Source: Kitasatospora sp. NBC_01246
Lineage (GTDB): Bacteria; Actinomycetota; Actinomycetes; Streptomycetales; Streptomycetaceae
DNA: 64,000 nt
Reading direction: 5' to 3'
NCBI RefSeq assembly: GCF_036226505.1
Contig: NZ_CP108484.1
Span: forward strand, 1,240,001-1,304,000
Part shown: piece after piece, positions 43,239-50,618 of the stretch
How the letters are laid out: each line of letters starts with the position of its first letter
Position numbering within the stretch: the stretch's first letter is position 1
The notes under the pieces: model-generated
The model's input: the letters and a program-made list of their open reading frames with translations, nothing else
Database searches by the model: none
What the model was told of the DNA's origin: nothing
Made by a program: the position numbers and the translations under genes

Positions 43239-43886
43239 TCAGTACCGGACGGCCCTGACCACCACCGGCAGCAGCGTCTCCTCCGCCGGCCGGCGGCTGA
43301 ACGCGACCGGGGAGGCCTGCGCCCCGACGGCGAGGTGCTCCGCGCCGACGATCGAACTGTCCACGGTCTTCCCGCTGGTGTCGGTGAAGTCGACCTGCAC
43401 CGCGTACGAGGCGGTGTTCACCCCGTCGTTGGTGATGGTGACCACGACGGCGTGCAGCCCACCGGTCTGCGCCCGCGGCACCCCGGTGATGGTGACGTCG
43501 CCCAGCGCGTTGCCGCCGTTCTCCAGCGTGCCCAGCGCGGCCGCCGCGTTCTGCCGCACCTGCTCGCCCTGTGCCGAGGCGGAGGCCGCGAACGAGGCGG
43601 CGGCGGCCGAGCCGGACTCGGCGGCCGCCGACGCCGACGCGAGCGCCGACTCCGCGGTCGAGGCCAGCGCGGACGGCGGCTCCCCGGAGAACGACGACGG
43701 GTTGGGCGCCGTACTCAGCGTCGAGGCCTCCGAGCGGGTGACCGACGGATTGGTCGACGAACTGCTGCACGCGGCCAGCACCGCGGCCCCGGTCAGCGCG
43801 GCCACCAGCGCCACGGCCCGCGGCCCGGACCACCCCCGGCGAGCACCCTCGGCAGGACGGTTCGGGAAGCTATGGAGTTCACGCAC
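43239..43886 (-). CDS. Lipoprotein with Ala/Ser-rich linker and C-terminal beta domain
   Basis: The 215-aa protein has a signal peptide with lipobox LAAC (Cys about residue 40), then a long low-complexity Ser/Ala linker (about 41-115). A C-terminal beta-sandwich-like domain follows (DVTITGVPRAQTGGLHAVVVTITNDGVNTASYAVQVDFTDTSGKTVDSSIVGAEHLAVGAQ), resembling FxLYD-type domains. It is anchored to the outer face of the membrane; function unknown. The GTG at 43886 follows GAGGG by seven bases. It is the only gene between the hydrolase and the copper operon. Confidence 0.8.
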   Translation of the reverse strand: MRELHSFPNRPAEGARRGWSGPRAVALVAALTGAAVLAACSSSSTNPSVTRSEASTLSTAPNPSSFSGEPPSALASTAESALASASAAAESGSAAAASFAASASAQGEQVRQNAAAALGTLENGGNALGDVTITGVPRAQTGGLHAVVVTITNDGVNTASYAVQVDFTDTSGKTVDSSIVGAEHLAVGAQASPVAFSRRPAEETLLPVVVRAVRY

Positions 43887-44199
43887 CGGAGTTCCCTCTT
43901 CTGATCGGCGTCCAGCGGCCGACGACCGCTACGTCCCCATGCTTCGCAACGACCGCCCCCGCCGCGAAACCTGCTCCCCCGTTCGGGTACCCCCGGCCTC
44001 ACCGACACCGTCGCCGACACCGGCCTCGGCTGCGGCCGGCGCTCCTGTTTCCGGCTCGACACCCCGCTGATGGACGGCGGCCCCGGCGCGTTCCCGGGGG
44101 TGAGGGCCGGGGTGGTGTTCCGGGCGTGGTGTTCCGGGGTGATGTGCGGGTGGTGGGAACCGGTGGGGGTGGTGGGCCGACTGGTGGGGGGTGAGTGAG
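43887..44199. other. Spacer before the copper operon (313 bp)
   Basis: No gene seen. The right half (about 44100-44195) is strongly G/T-skewed with GGTGGTG-type runs just before the first copper gene. No clear operator for a CsoR- or CueR-type regulator was recognised. Confidence 0.45.
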
Positions 44200-44385
44200 A
44201 TGACGCCGGGTGGCCGGCCGTGGAGTGTGGTGGCGGGGTTCGCCCTGCTGTTGGTGGTGGTGTTCGTGGCGGCGTTCGCGCTGGGGCGCGGGGCCGGACC
44301 GGTGTCGCCGGGGCTGACGCCCGGGAGCGGCGGGGGCGGCGGCGCGCCGGGGATGAGCGGGCACGACATGGGGGCGGGCCGGTGA
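44200..44385 (+). CDS. Small membrane protein with Met/His tail, copper operon leader gene
   Basis: The 61-aa protein (64 aa if it starts at GTG 44191) has one membrane helix (WSVVAGFALLLVVVFVAAFALG) and a Gly-rich extracytoplasmic tail ending GMSGHDMGAGR. The Met-x-x-His-x-Met cluster could bind copper. It overlaps the copper ATPase start by GTGA, so the two are produced together. I know no characterised family, but the position before a CopA-type ATPase suggests a small copper-binding or ATPase-regulating peptide (inference). Confidence 0.6.
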   Translation: MTPGGRPWSVVAGFALLLVVVFVAAFALGRGAGPVSPGLTPGSGGGGGAPGMSGHDMGAGR

Positions 44386-46670
44386 GCGCCATCGCGGACG
44401 CGCCGGCCGGGGCGCCGGTCAGCACCGACCTGACGGTCGGCGGGATGACCTGCGCGGCCTGCGTCGGCCGGGTGGAGCGGACGCTGGCGCGGATCGACGG
44501 GGTCACGGCGGGCGTCAATCTCGCCACCGGGCGGGCGCGGGTGCTGCACCCGGCCGGGGTGGCCGTCGGGGACTTGGTCGCCGCGGTCGAGCGGGCCGGG
44601 TTCACGGCCACGCCGGCCGGGGCCGGGCAGCCGCCGGTGGACCGCGCCGAGGAGCCCGCGGAGCGGTGGCGACTGCTGGTGACCGCGCTGGCGGCGGTGC
44701 CGGTGGTGGTGCTGTCGATGGTGCCGGCGCTGCAGTTCCCGGCCTGGCAGTGGGTGTGCTTCGCGCTGGCCGTCCCGGTGGTGACGTGGGGGTCGGCCGG
44801 CTTCCACCGGCGGGCCCGGCAGGGGCTGCGGCACGGCACGGCGACCATGGACACGCTCGTCAGCCTCGGCGTGGTGGCGTCCTTCGGCTGGTCCGCGTAC
44901 GCGCTGGTGTTCGGCGGGGCGGGTGGGCTCGGCATGCGGATGCCGTTCTCGCTGACCGCCGACGGCGGGGGCGGCGCGCACGTCTATCTGGAGGCGGCCG
45001 TCGGGGTGCCGCTGTTCGTGCTGGCGGGCCGGCTGCTGGAGGGCAGGGTGCGGCGGCGCACCGGTTCGGCGCTGCGGGCGCTGGCCGAGCTGGGGGCCAA
45101 GGAGGTGTGCGTCCGGGATCCGCGGTCCGGGCAGGAGCGGCTGATCCCGATCGAACAGCTGCTGCCCGGCAGGGAGTTCGTGGTCCGCCCGGGCGAGCGG
45201 GTGGCCACCGACGGGGTGGTGGTGGAGGGCGGCTCGGCGCTGGACCTCAGTCTGCTCACCGGCGAGAGCGCGCCGGTGGAGGTCGGCCCCGGCGATGCCG
45301 TGGCGGGTGCCACGGTGAACGTCGGCGGCGCTCTGGTGGTCCGGGCCACGGCCGTCGGTGCGGACACCCAACTGGCCCGGATCACCGCCCTGGTGGCGGA
45401 CGCGCAGGCCGGCAAGGCGCGGGCGCAGCGGCTCGCGGACGCGGTGGCCGGGGTGTTCGTGCCGTGCGTCCTGGCGGTGGCGGTCGCGGTGCTCGGCTTC
45501 TGGCTGGGGGCGGGCGCCGATCCGCAGGCGGCGGTGACGGCCGCGGTCGCGGTCCTGGTGGTGGCCTGTCCGTGCGCGCTGGGCCTGGCCACGCCGACCG
45601 CACTGCTGGCGGCGACCGGCCGGGGCGCGGAGCTGGGCGTCCTGGTGCGCGGGCCGGAGGTGCTGGAGAGCCTGCGCCGGATCGACACCGTGGTCCTGGA
45701 CAAGACCGGGACGCTCACGACCGGGCGCACCGAGCTCGGTGAACTCACCGTCGTGCCCGGGGTGGAGGCGGACGAGGTGCTGCGGCTCGCGGGCGCGGTC
45801 GAGCAACGCTCCGAGCACCCCGTGGGCCGGGCCGTCCTGTCGGCGGCCCGGGCGCGCTGCGGGTCGCTGCCGGCGGTGGCGGCCTTCGCGGCCACCGCCG
45901 GGGTCGGTGTCACGGGCAGCGTCGAGGGGCGGGCCGTCCGGGTGGTTCGGCCGGAGGACTCCTCGGCGGAGCTGCCCGCCGTCCTGGCCGGAGCGCGGGA
46001 CCGGGCCGGGGCGGCCGGCCGGACACCGGTCCTGGTGGAACTGGACGGCCGTGCGGTGGCCCTGCTCGCGGTCGGGGACGCCCTGCGCTCCGGCAGCTGG
46101 CGGGCGCTGCACCGGCTGCGCGCGCTGGGGTTGGAGACCGTCCTGCTGACCGGGGACGGCCCGGGGGCGGCCCGGGCGGTGGCCGCCGAGCTGGGCATCG
46201 AGCGGGTGCACTGCTCGGCCTCTCCGGCGCGCAAGGCCGAGGTGGTCGCCGAGTTGCGGGCCGCCGGGCGGACCACGGCGGTGGTCGGCGACGGGGTCAA
46301 CGACGCCGTCGCGCTGGCCTCGGCTGACCTCGGGGTGGCGCTCGCCTCGGGCAGTGACGCCGCGATCGGGGCGGCCGGGCTCACCCTGGTGCGGGGCGAC
46401 ATCGAGGCGGTGGTGGACGCCGTCCGGCTGGCCCGGCGGACGCTGGCCACCATCCGGGTCAATCTGCTCTGGGCGTTCGGCTACAACCTGGTACTGATCC
46501 CGCTGGCGGCGGTCGGGCTGCTGAACCCGATGCTGGCGGCGGTGGCGATGTCGCTGAGTTCGCTGCTCGTGGTGGGCAACAGCCTGCGGCTGCGGACGTG
46601 GCAGCCGGGGCGCGGCGCGGGCCGTCCGGGCGGCGGGCCGCGCCGGGGCGCCGCGGGGGTGGCCGGGTGA
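44382..46670 (+). CDS. copA: Copper-exporting P1B-type ATPase
   Basis: The 762-aa protein has one N-terminal heavy-metal domain with GGMTCAACVGRVERTL, membrane helices, the actuator motif LLTGESAPVEV, the metal-binding ACPCALGLATPTA (CPC about 396-398), the phosphorylation site DKTGTLT (Asp about 440), SEHPVGRA (HP motif), GDGVNDAVALASADLGVAL and a C-terminal helix pair with NLLWAFGYNLVLIPLAA. The CPC plus YN motifs assign it to Cu(I)-exporting P1B-1 ATPases. GTG 44382 overlaps the small membrane protein. It ends in GTGA overlap with a PCuAC-like gene, forming one coupled copper operon. Confidence 0.94.
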   Translation: MSAIADAPAGAPVSTDLTVGGMTCAACVGRVERTLARIDGVTAGVNLATGRARVLHPAGVAVGDLVAAVERAGFTATPAGAGQPPVDRAEEPAERWRLLVTALAAVPVVVLSMVPALQFPAWQWVCFALAVPVVTWGSAGFHRRARQGLRHGTATMDTLVSLGVVASFGWSAYALVFGGAGGLGMRMPFSLTADGGGGAHVYLEAAVGVPLFVLAGRLLEGRVRRRTGSALRALAELGAKEVCVRDPRSGQERLIPIEQLLPGREFVVRPGERVATDGVVVEGGSALDLSLLTGESAPVEVGPGDAVAGATVNVGGALVVRATAVGADTQLARITALVADAQAGKARAQRLADAVAGVFVPCVLAVAVAVLGFWLGAGADPQAAVTAAVAVLVVACPCALGLATPTALLAATGRGAELGVLVRGPEVLESLRRIDTVVLDKTGTLTTGRTELGELTVVPGVEADEVLRLAGAVEQRSEHPVGRAVLSAARARCGSLPAVAAFAATAGVGVTGSVEGRAVRVVRPEDSSAELPAVLAGARDRAGAAGRTPVLVELDGRAVALLAVGDALRSGSWRALHRLRALGLETVLLTGDGPGAARAVAAELGIERVHCSASPARKAEVVAELRAAGRTTAVVGDGVNDAVALASADLGVALASGSDAAIGAAGLTLVRGDIEAVVDAVRLARRTLATIRVNLLWAFGYNLVLIPLAAVGLLNPMLAAVAMSLSSLLVVGNSLRLRTWQPGRGAGRPGGGPRRGAAGVAG

Positions 46671-47173
46671 GCGCCCGGTCCGGCGGCCGGAGGGCCGCAC
46701 GGCTGCGGGTGGTCGGGCCGCCGGTGGCCGCGGCCGCGGTGGCGCTGGCCCTGCTCGCCGGCTGGACGGCGGTCGGCGGGGCCGGGCGCCAGCGGCCGGT
46801 GGAGGCGGGCCCGGGCTGGGTGCTGCTGCCGGCGACCAGCGGGGCGAGCGCCACGGCGGCGTTCTTCACCGTCCGCAACCCGGGCGACATACCCGACGAA
46901 CTCACCGGTGCGAGCTGGGAGTTCGGCGGCCGGATCACGCTGAAGCGGCATCGGCACGAGGGCGCGGCGGGCCGCTGGGAGCCGGCCGCCGTGCTGCCCG
47001 TGCCGGAGCGCGGCGAGCTGGCGATGGCGCCGGAGGACGCCGACCTGATGATCGTCGACCCGCCGGAGCTGCGGGCGGGGCAGTGGGTGGAGTTCACCCT
47101 CAGCTTCCGCCACAGTCCGGACCTGCGGGTGCGGGCGGAGGTCGTACCGCCCGGCGGGCGGCGCGCGGGCTGA
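46667..47173 (+). CDS. PCuAC-like periplasmic copper chaperone domain protein
   Basis: The 168-aa protein has a signal anchor (PPVAAAAVALALLAGWTAV) and a cupredoxin-like PCu(A)C domain: ATAAFFTVRNPGDIPDELTGASW, RITLKRHRHEG, ELAMAPEDADLMIVDPPELRAGQWVEFTLSFRHSPDL. In typical members the Cu(I) ligands come from H/M in an MH..., Hx(10)M...HxM pattern. Here the first His cluster is RHRHEG and the usual YHLM is ADLM, so at least one ligand is replaced and metal affinity may differ. It is coupled (GTGA) to the copper ATPase, which supports a copper role. Confidence 0.78.
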   Translation: MSARSGGRRAARLRVVGPPVAAAAVALALLAGWTAVGGAGRQRPVEAGPGWVLLPATSGASATAAFFTVRNPGDIPDELTGASWEFGGRITLKRHRHEGAAGRWEPAAVLPVPERGELAMAPEDADLMIVDPPELRAGQWVEFTLSFRHSPDLRVRAEVVPPGGRRAG

Positions 47174-47531
47174 GCCCGGGCGGCCGGCTGAGAGCAGGCG
47201 ACGGACCGGGGCCGGGCGGCGGGCTGAGAGCAGGCGACGGACCGGGGCCGGGCGGCCGGCGGCGGTGCTCGCGGGCGAGCCGTCGACTCCGGCCAGAACG
47301 GGTGGCGTCATCGGTCTTCCTTCCGTTGCGGATCACGGACCACTGCGGCCGGGGCCGGTGCGTCCTGACCCGCCGTCGACTCCCCCACCCTCGTCCCGGG
47401 AGCGGCCCCGGTGCCAGGGACCGGCGGGCCCCGGCACCGGGGCCGGAAGTCCCGCCGGGTGTGTACACGACGGACCGGGCCCGGGCGAGGTCCGATGGTC
47501 CCGCCGCGGGTCCCCGTCCCGAAGCGCGGGG
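47174..47531. other. Spacer between copper operon and response regulator (358 bp)
   Basis: No supportable gene. It contains a two-copy 36-bp repeat at its left end. The minus-strand frame that crosses it belongs to the frameshifted tail of the response regulator and has no domain. Confidence 0.5.
47185..47258. repeat. Two-copy 36-bp tandem repeat
   Basis: The unit beginning GGCTGAGAGCAGGCGACGG occurs twice with a 36-bp period directly after the PCuAC stop codon; the second copy repeats the first nearly exactly. Confidence 0.75.
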
Positions 47532-48258
47532 CTATCCCCGCCCGCCGCCGAGGGTGCGCGGGTAGGCCGGCTGGGCGGCGGCGGACTGGCGCAGCTCGGT
47601 GGCGATCAGCGCGGCCTGGACGCGCCGCTCCACGCCGAGCTTGGCCAGCAGAACGGGAGACGTGGTTCTTCACCGTCTTCTCGGCGAGGTAGAGGCGCTC
47701 GCCGATCTGCCGGTTGGTCAGGCCCTCGCCGATCAGGGCCAGCACCTCCTGCTCGCGTCCGGTCAGCTCCGGCCCGGTGGCGGCGGGCGGCGGCGGGGCC
47801 GCGTCGTTGCGCAGCCGGGTGAGCAGCCGGGTGGCGGCGGCCGGGTCGAGCATCGACCGGCCGGCGGCGACCGTACGGACGGCGGTGACCAGGTCGGTGC
47901 CGCTGATCTGCTTCAGCACGTAGCCGGCCGCGCCCGCCATCACGGCGTCGAGGAGCGCCTCCTCGTCGTCGAAGGAGGTGAGCATCAGGCAGGCCAGGTC
48001 GGGCATCCGGGAGCGCAGTTCGCGACAGACGGACACCCCGTCACCGTCGCCGAGGCGGACGTCCAGGACGGCGACGTCGGGGCGCAGGGCGGGGACGCGG
48101 ACGAGGGCCTGCGCGGCGGTGGCGGCCTCGCCGACCACCTCCAGGTCGGGTTCGCCGTCCAGCAGGTCGTGGACGCCGCGGCGCACCACCTCGTGGTCGT
48201 CCAGCAGGAACACCCTGACCGGTGCCGGGGTGTCGGTACCGGCCGTCTCGCTCGCCAT
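47532..48258 (-). pseudogene. NarL/FixJ-type response regulator (DevR-like) with apparent +1 frameshift
   Basis: The receiver domain is intact ([34 protein letters not shown] with the phospho-Asp, [24 protein letters not shown]), and the LuxR-type helix-turn-helix is read up to [37 protein letters not shown]. There one extra base (in the AA at 47652-47653) shifts the frame. In frame after removing it the protein continues [27 protein letters not shown] and stops at 47532-47534, which is the normal family end. As written the frame would run to 47308 with an unrelated Arg/Pro tail. ATG 48258 has GGAG seven bases upstream. It is either a real inactivating indel or a sequencing error. Confidence 0.8.
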
Positions 48259-48439
48259 CTCGCGGCTCCACCTTCCTCGCGCCCGGCACACTGCCGCGGG
48301 CCCACCGCATCATCGCCGACCGGAGGGTGCCGGCCCAGGGCCCAACGACCCCATTCGGGCCGGCTGCCCCGAAGCGGCCCACCGACGGCACGGCCCACCC
48401 GGCGTCTCCCGGCCGACGCCGGCCCGGCGCGGCGCCCGG

Positions 48440-48895
48440 TCAGGGCCGGTGGCGGCGGGCGTTGGCGAGACCGATCAGCAGGAACGCCGTCGAGACCACC
48501 CCCGCGCCGGCTGCCGCTCCGCCCAGCCGGGAGGCGAACGGCCCGCCGGCGGTGAGCAGCAGGGACAGCGCACCGAGCGCGGCGACGGCGAGCCCGACGA
48601 GCAGCCAGCCCGCCAGGATCCGGGCCGCCGGGCGCGGGCCGCGTGGCACGGGGCCGGCGTCGAGCGTCGCCCAGCGCCGCCCGGACTCACGCTGCTCGCC
48701 CCGCCGGTGGCGGTACGCGCGGACCCGCAGGACCGCCCCGGCGACCAGGCCCGTCAGGGCGAACCCGGCGGCGGGCCGCCAGTCGGGGACGGCCGGCAGC
48801 ACTCCCCCGGCGAGCGCGAGCCCCGCCCAGCAGACCACGCAGGCCGCGGCGGCGGTGCGGTGTCGCGGGGCCCGGGGGCCACCGCGACACCGCAC
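48440..48895 (-). CDS. Small integral membrane protein, unknown
   Basis: The 151-aa product has about four hydrophobic segments (TAAAACVVCWAGLALAGGVLP, AAGFALTGLVAGAVL, ILAGWLLVGLAVAALGALSLLLTA, GAAAGAGVVSTAFLLIGLA) arranged in two pairs around a charged central loop with YRHRRGEQRESGRRW. I do not recognise the family. It lies between the response regulator and the PPOX gene on the same strand, 16 bp after the PPOX stop, and is likely in their operon. The start is uncertain. Confidence 0.55.
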   Translation of the reverse strand: MRCRGGPRAPRHRTAAAACVVCWAGLALAGGVLPAVPDWRPAAGFALTGLVAGAVLRVRAYRHRRGEQRESGRRWATLDAGPVPRGPRPAARILAGWLLVGLAVAALGALSLLLTAGGPFASRLGGAAAGAGVVSTAFLLIGLANARRHRP

Positions 48896-48911
48896 CGGCG
48901 GCGGACCGGCG

Positions 48912-49433
48912 CTACCGGCCGGCGGCCCCGGCCGGGGTCAGCCGGTAGCCCGTCACCAGCTCCGGCCGGATGGCCACGAGGTGGTCCGTACCGGCGTCCA
49001 CCCAGGGCGTCAGCAGCGCCCGGTACCGGGCCAGCAGGACCGGGTCGGTGACCGGGCGGGCGTAGCCGGTGACGACCACGCTCCAGCCGAGCCTGGTCCG
49101 CGGGTCGATGGCGTCGGCCTCGTAGGCGACCACCACGCCCGCCGCGTCGGCCCCGAGCGCGGCCGCGCCCAGCGCCGCCGCGTCGTCCGCCCGGATCACC
49201 ACGGTGTCGTCGACCAGCAGGTGGTTGACCGGGCGGACGGCGGGCAGCGCCCGCAGCGTGAAGACGATCCGCCCGAACGGCGCGCTGCCGAGCAGCCGCA
49301 GCGCCTCGGCCCGGTCGATCGGCACCAGCCGGCGCGGCGGGGCCCCGGTGTGCGGCGGCCGACCGCCGCCGGGCGGCTGCCCCGCGAGGCGGCGCAGCGT
49401 CCGCAGCCGGTGGCGGACGGCCCCGTCTCTCAC
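48912..49433 (-). CDS. Pyridoxamine 5'-phosphate oxidase family (PPOX) protein
   Basis: The 173-aa protein has the split-barrel pattern LVPIDRAEALRLLGSAPFGRIVFTLRALPAVRPVNHLLVDDTVVIRADD, then GVVVAYEADAIDPRTRLGWSVVVTGYARPVTDP and VAIRPELVTGYRLTP. This matches the nitroimidazole-resistance/PPOX-like proteins often found in DevR/DosR-type dormancy regions of actinobacteria. The GTG at 49433 overlaps the hibernation-factor stop by 4 bp. The cofactor is probably FMN or F420. Confidence 0.85.
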   Translation of the reverse strand: MRDGAVRHRLRTLRRLAGQPPGGGRPPHTGAPPRRLVPIDRAEALRLLGSAPFGRIVFTLRALPAVRPVNHLLVDDTVVIRADDAAALGAAALGADAAGVVVAYEADAIDPRTRLGWSVVVTGYARPVTDPVLLARYRALLTPWVDAGTDHLVAIRPELVTGYRLTPAGAAGR

Positions 49434-50281
49434 GAGGTGGCCGCGATCAGGCCGAGCAGGCCGTCGAAGCGCCGGTAGAGCACCCGGCCGCGCCGCGTCC
49501 CGGGCTGGGCGAAGAACAGGAACGGCAGGTCGGCGGCGCAGAGCCGGTCGACGGCTCCGGCCTCCGTCAGTTCGGGTGCGCCGACCGGGCTGAGGGTGAA
49601 CGGGACGGCCGGGCGGGTGGGCGGCCCGGCGGCGCCGGTGCGCGCGAGCCGGTAGCCGGTGGGGCCGGTGCGGTAGACGACGGCGTCGGTCTCGGTGGCC
49701 GGGTCGGTGAACAGGTGGATGTCGAAGTCCATCGCGTCCATGGTCCGGGCCGCCGCGTCGGGCGAGCACCACACCAGGTGGGCCTCCTTGCGCCGCGCGA
49801 TGTGGCGCGGGCCGGCCGAGGACGCCGCCACGGCGGGCCGGACGCCGGCGCGCGGCAACCCGGTGCACGGGTGCGCGGCGAACGGCGCCGCCACGGCGGC
49901 CACCGGCGCACCGTCGGCGCGCGACGGCCCGCCCTGCGCGGGAACGGCGGAGAGCAGACCGGCCCCGGCCGCCCGGCGCGGCCACGGCAGCGGCGTCCAG
50001 CCGGTGGTGACGGCCGTGATCCGGGCGCGCAGCCCGTCGGCCAGCCGGTCCAGGGCGGTGGACCGGTCGGCGGCGGCCTCCTGGACGCGGATCCGCCGCC
50101 CGTCCACCTCGGCGTTCACCTGCGCCAGCACGGCCCGCGCGCCGACCGGCCGGATCCGTACCCGGACCGCCTCGACCAGCGCGTCCGCCCCGCCCACCAC
50201 TGCGGCGATCCGGGCCCTGGCGTCGATCGCGACCCCTCGCGCGAGCCCCTCGTCCACCTGTATCGCGACCAACTCGCCCAC
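49430..50281 (-). CDS. hpf: Ribosome hibernation promoting factor-like protein with doubled C-terminal domain
   Basis: The 283-aa protein has an S30AE-like N-terminal domain (about 1-100, VAIQVDEGLARGVAIDARARIAAVVGGADALVEAVRVRI... and ALDRLADGLRARITAV) and an Ala/Arg-rich linker. Two copies of the long-HPF C-terminal dimerisation domain follow: HLVWCSPDAAARTMDAMDFDIHLFTDPATETDAVVYRTG, and LTEAGAVDRLCAADLPFLFFAQPGTRRGRVLYRRFDGLLGLI. Long HPF dimerises 70S ribosomes into inactive 100S particles; one C-terminal copy is usual. The GTG at 50281 has AGGAG nine bases upstream; GTG 50305 is an alternative. It is the first gene of a coupled unit with a PPOX protein and a DevR-like regulator nearby, suggesting hypoxia or dormancy control. 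Confidence 0.82.
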   Translation of the reverse strand: MGELVAIQVDEGLARGVAIDARARIAAVVGGADALVEAVRVRIRPVGARAVLAQVNAEVDGRRIRVQEAAADRSTALDRLADGLRARITAVTTGWTPLPWPRRAAGAGLLSAVPAQGGPSRADGAPVAAVAAPFAAHPCTGLPRAGVRPAVAASSAGPRHIARRKEAHLVWCSPDAAARTMDAMDFDIHLFTDPATETDAVVYRTGPTGYRLARTGAAGPPTRPAVPFTLSPVGAPELTEAGAVDRLCAADLPFLFFAQPGTRRGRVLYRRFDGLLGLIAATS

Positions 50282-50618
50282 CTCAGGCCTCTCCTGTCCC
50301 GTCACGAAGTCCGCCGTCCCGTCACGTCTGCCCACCGGTACGCCCCGCACACCCGTCGGGCGCTCACGATCCCGCCAGCGGTCGGCGCCGGAAAGGGCCG
50401 AAGGGCCCGTTCGCGCGCGCCCGCGCGGGGCCCCCGGGGCCCGGGTCGTGCGCACCCCACCCGGCGGGCGGCCCGCCCGGCCCGGATCATGCGGGCGGAG
50501 CGCCACAAAGATGGGGGGCCGTCCCCCATGCCCCGGCGGCCGGGGCAGGGCAAGGATCAGCACGAGGGCGGCGGCTTCGACGGCGACGCGGCCCTCTCGC
50601 GGCATCGGAGGTGCGGTG
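50282..50618. other. Divergent spacer between hibernation factor and lanM (337 bp)
   Basis: No gene supported. It contains G/C-rich self-complementary runs and the GGAGG ribosome-binding site of lanM at its right end. I looked here for a further lanthipeptide precursor with Cys-rich core and found none. Confidence 0.45.

Noticed and set aside
50302..50618. Search for an additional Cys-containing lanthipeptide precursor upstream of lanM
   Set aside because: Only Arg/Gly-rich frames found; no leader-like peptide with a GG or PAG segment and Cys/Ser/Thr core.
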